A DNA stretch of 8,550 bases from DASRAJ01 sp039920305 (lineage in GTDB: Bacteria > Bacteroidota > Bacteroidia > Chitinophagales > UBA10324). Location of the stretch: positions 1 to 8,550 of the forward strand of contig JBDSEA010000225.1 of the NCBI GenBank assembly GCA_039920305.1. The letters are read 5' to 3'. The position numbers and the translations under genes are program-made. A model generated the notes under the pieces. The model ran no database searches and was not told where the DNA came from. It saw only the letters and a program-made list of their open reading frames with translations. Shown here in pieces: positions 6,598 to 8,550 of the stretch; position 1 is the stretch's first letter, and every line of letters starts with the position of its first letter.

Positions 6598-6830
6598 TTG
6601 AATGGTTCTCCCCCGGATGCCGGGAGGGTGAAAAGGGAACCCTGTGAAAGTCAGGGACAGTTCCCGCTGCTGTAAGCTTCAATAGAATTTCAGTTTTCTC
6701 TTGTCACTGTTTCGTTTTATGCGAATGGGAAGACCGGCTGAAAGGAAGTAAGTCAGAAGACCTGCCACTCATCAAAATTCAATTTCTGCTTTCGGGATAA
6801 GAGCGAATGAGCATTACCACTCATTCTCCC
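6598..6830 (+). promoter_or_regulatory. Cobalamin riboswitch upstream of btuB
   Basis: The RNA senses a cobalamin and controls the downstream B12 receptor gene. TTGAAT (6598-6603) and ATTCAA (6777-6782) close the P1 stem. A GC-rich hairpin lies at about 6608-6628. The conserved core GGTGAAAAGGGAAC (6627-6640) follows: GGGAA (6635-6639) pairs with TTCCC (6661-6665), and CCCTG (6640-6644) with CAGGG (6652-6656) around the TGAAAGT loop (L5). Next is GCTGCTGTAAGC (6666-6677), then a variable arm, then the B12 box AGTCAGAAGACCTGCC (6751-6766). Downstream, GAATGAG (6805-6811) pairs with CTCATTC (6820-6826) around loop CATTACCA; this is the expected P13 hairpin whose loop kisses L5. No U-run follows, so control is probably translational. 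The rest of the gene-free stretch 6537-6597 holds only AT-rich DNA and the promoter box. Confidence 0.95.
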
Positions 6831-6872
6831 TGAATGGCTTTCATTTCACTCGCTGCGGGTAACAGCATGAAA
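6831..6872 (+). promoter_or_regulatory. Putative start-codon-sequestering hairpin of the riboswitch expression platform
   Basis: TTTCAT (6839-6844) is complementary to ATGAAA (6867-6872), which contains the btuB start codon. Directly inside, GCTG (6852-6855) pairs with CAGC (6863-6866) around a 7-nt loop, with a 7-nt bulge on the 5' side. Folded, the start codon is hidden. An alternative pairing of TGAATG (6831-6836) with CATTTCA (6842-6848, one bulge) would free it, since both use 6842-6844. This is read from sequence only. Confidence 0.45.
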
Positions 6873-8550
6873 ATTTTTATTATGATAAGAGTATGCATGG
6901 GTTTATTCATTTTTCAATGTGCAGTCATCAGTTGTAATACGGCAAAAGCACAATCACAGCCGGCTGATACCATCAGAAAAGAAATTCCTGAAGTGATCAT
7001 CACAGCTACACGCACACCTGAAAATCCTGACAGCCTTGGCAGGAGCATTACCGTGATTACTGCAGATGAAATCAATCAGCTTCAATCCAATGATCTCGCG
7101 CAGTTGCTCTCCCTGCAACAGGGAATTTCGATTACCGGTGCAGGGCAGAATCCCGGAATGACTGAAACCATTTTTATGCGCGGCACCAACAGCAATCATA
7201 CGCTTATCATGATTGATGGGGTACGAATGAGCGATCCATCATCAGTAAATGGTGCGCCCGATCTTGCTGAAATCCCCGTTTCCGGATTTGACCGGATTGA
7301 GATCGTTCGTGGCTCACACAGCACGCTTTACGGTTCATCATGCATTGGGGGTGTTATCAATTTGATTACCGCAGGCAGGCAGTCGCCTGGATTTAATACG
7401 AATGCTTCTCTGCGAAGCGGAGTTTTCGGGGCAAATACATTTTTACTCGAAGAGAATCTTCATATGAATTATTCATGGAAGAATGGGCTGTATGCCGGTA
7501 TTGATTTTTTCCATAACCGTGTGCAGGGACTGGATGCAACAATAGATACGATAACCAATCCCGATGCATTTAAAAGCTTTGACCATGATCACCTGAGCTT
7601 GCTGAAAGCCTCTGGAAAAATCGGCTTCGAAAATTCAAAATGGAATCTGTTTGCAACCTACGGAATCACAGATCAGAAAACGGATTTTGATAAGGCCGGA
7701 TGGAAGTATCACAATTCCTTCGGCGCAAATCCGCAGGCTTATTATGACGGAGACAGTAATAAAATTTTCACCCGGCGAAATCTGGTCACCTATGGCGCCT
7801 CCCGGCAAGTAACCCCGGCAATTATGCTTTCCTTCAACGGAGGATTTACATCACTTAGCCGTGAGGTAATCGAAGATTCATCAGTAATTGATAATGCCGG
7901 TACAAGTGATCAAACCTATTCGTATGCTGGGTATTCCGGAAAAGAAATGAATCATGATTTAGTAATGACAGCATCCCTGCATAATTTGAAACTGATTGCC
8001 GGCGCAGGATGGAGCTACGAATCAATGACAGACACCCTTGCGTTCTTTACAAACACTTTTTACGGCCCCTTTATATCAGCTTCAAACATAGATTCATTGA
8101 ACCTGCATGCAGATCTCTATCATGTTTATCTGCAGGCAGAGGCAAATGGCGGAATTCTGAACAGGCAGCTTTCAGCCTTGAACCTTATTGCTGGCATGCG
8201 GTACAATCACCATACCCTCTTCGGCGATGAGATCAGCTATGAGGTGAATCCCTTTTATCATGTAACAAAGGAAGCAATGCTTTACGCCTCTTTCTCCTCC
8301 GGGTTCAATGCGCCTTCCCTCTATCAGCTTTATTCACCTGAATCAGATTATACCTCTCAGATTACCAGGGGTAATCCTGACCTGAAGCCTGAAATTTCTC
8401 ATTCGCTGGAATTCGGATTCAAGCAGCAGATGAAGCAGTTTCATTGGGCGGTTTCTGTGTACAGCAATATTGTTAAGAACGAAATAGAATATGTTTTTTT
8501 ATGGGACAAGGACACTCCTGTAGATTCAATCGGTAATGATTTTACCCTTT
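6867..8550 (+). CDS. btuB: BtuB-type TonB-dependent vitamin B12 receptor, 3'-partial
   Basis: An outer-membrane receptor that imports cobalamins using TonB energy. The frame stays open from the ATG at 6867 to the window edge (561 codons), so the C-terminus is missing; E. coli BtuB is about 614 residues. Residues 1-28 form a signal peptide ending AKA before Gln29. A TonB box IPEVIITA (40-47) precedes the plug, about 53-170, which has MRGTNSNHTLIMIDGVRMSD (104-123) and RIEIVRGSHSTLYGS (143-157) followed by IGGVINLIT, closely matching BtuB. The barrel follows, with the late-strand signatures GFNAPSLYQLYS and GNPDLKPEISHSLEFGFK near the right edge. The cobalamin riboswitch immediately upstream strongly supports a corrinoid ligand. 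In-frame ATGs at 6882 and 6897 are possible starts; 6867 gives the fullest signal peptide and falls in the sequestering hairpin. No btuG, btuF or btuC homologue is visible before the edge. Confidence 0.95.
   Translation, partial: MKIFIMIRVCMGLFIFQCAVISCNTAKAQSQPADTIRKEIPEVIITATRTPENPDSLGRSITVITADEINQLQSNDLAQLLSLQQGISITGAGQNPGMTETIFMRGTNSNHTLIMIDGVRMSDPSSVNGAPDLAEIPVSGFDRIEIVRGSHSTLYGSSCIGGVINLITAGRQSPGFNTNASLRSGVFGANTFLLEENLHMNYSWKNGLYAGIDFFHNRVQGLDATIDTITNPDAFKSFDHDHLSLLKASGKIGFENSKWNLFATYGITDQKTDFDKAGWKYHNSFGANPQAYYDGDSNKIFTRRNLVTYGASRQVTPAIMLSFNGGFTSLSREVIEDSSVIDNAGTSDQTYSYAGYSGKEMNHDLVMTASLHNLKLIAGAGWSYESMTDTLAFFTNTFYGPFISASNIDSLNLHADLYHVYLQAEANGGILNRQLSALNLIAGMRYNHHTLFGDEISYEVNPFYHVTKEAMLYASFSSGFNAPSLYQLYSPESDYTSQITRGNPDLKPEISHSLEFGFKQQMKQFHWAVSVYSNIVKNEIEYVFLWDKDTPVDSIGNDFTL

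Noticed and set aside
6924..6938. Lipobox-like VISC before Asn24 in the BtuB signal region
   Set aside because: TonB receptors are barrels cleaved by signal peptidase I, and AKA-Q a few residues later is a better cleavage site. The Cys is probably incidental.
6954..7199. 81-residue minus-strand open frame at the btuB 5' end
   Set aside because: It is antisense to the signal peptide, TonB box and plug of BtuB, with no start signal or known motif.
8009..8230. 73-residue plus-strand open frame inside btuB
   Set aside because: It overlaps the btuB barrel in another frame, and the btuB frame continues past it to the edge.

Overview
The window looks like a chromosomal segment of a Bacteroidota bacterium, plausibly an environmental Chitinophagales/Sphingobacteriales-type lineage; the rank below phylum is a guess. 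The signs are two TonB-dependent outer-membrane receptors (one with an N-terminal carboxypeptidase-regulatory-like domain), signal peptides ending in A-Q, no Shine-Dalgarno sequences before the starts, and promoter boxes fitting the Bacteroidota -7 consensus TAnnTTTG (or TAnnTTCG) upstream of most transcription units. Base composition is moderate and even, and I see no mobile element, tRNA, rRNA, CRISPR array or defence gene.

Layout. 1-1831 (-): a TonB-dependent receptor cut by the left edge. 1832-2081: about 250 bp without a gene, holding a stem-loop and a small direct repeat. 2082-2297 (-): a 71-residue stand-alone PspC-domain membrane protein. 2298-2514: divergent promoter region with a GATATC repeat. 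2515-4176 (+): glnS, glutaminyl-tRNA synthetase. It converges on a DinB-like protein (4189-4692, -), and the two stop codons lie in opposite arms of one inverted repeat. 4693-4860: divergent promoter region. 4861-6075 (+): a Cys/Met-metabolism PLP enzyme, followed 35 bp later by a MenI/YdiI-like hotdog thioesterase (6111-6536, +). 6537-6866: a 330-bp regulatory region with a promoter and a complete cobalamin riboswitch. 6867-8550 (+): a BtuB-type vitamin B12 receptor cut by the right edge.

How it fits together. Most genes are housekeeping or single transcription units. The clearest regulatory circuit is the cobalamin riboswitch controlling btuB. Its P1 stem, P4/P5 region, B12 box and a downstream hairpin can be read directly, and a further hairpin can occlude the btuB start codon, pointing to translational control. 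The sulfur amino-acid enzyme upstream and B12 uptake downstream could meet at B12-dependent methionine synthesis, but only their closeness supports that. I found no convincing new multi-gene system; the more interesting signals are in the regulatory DNA and RNA.
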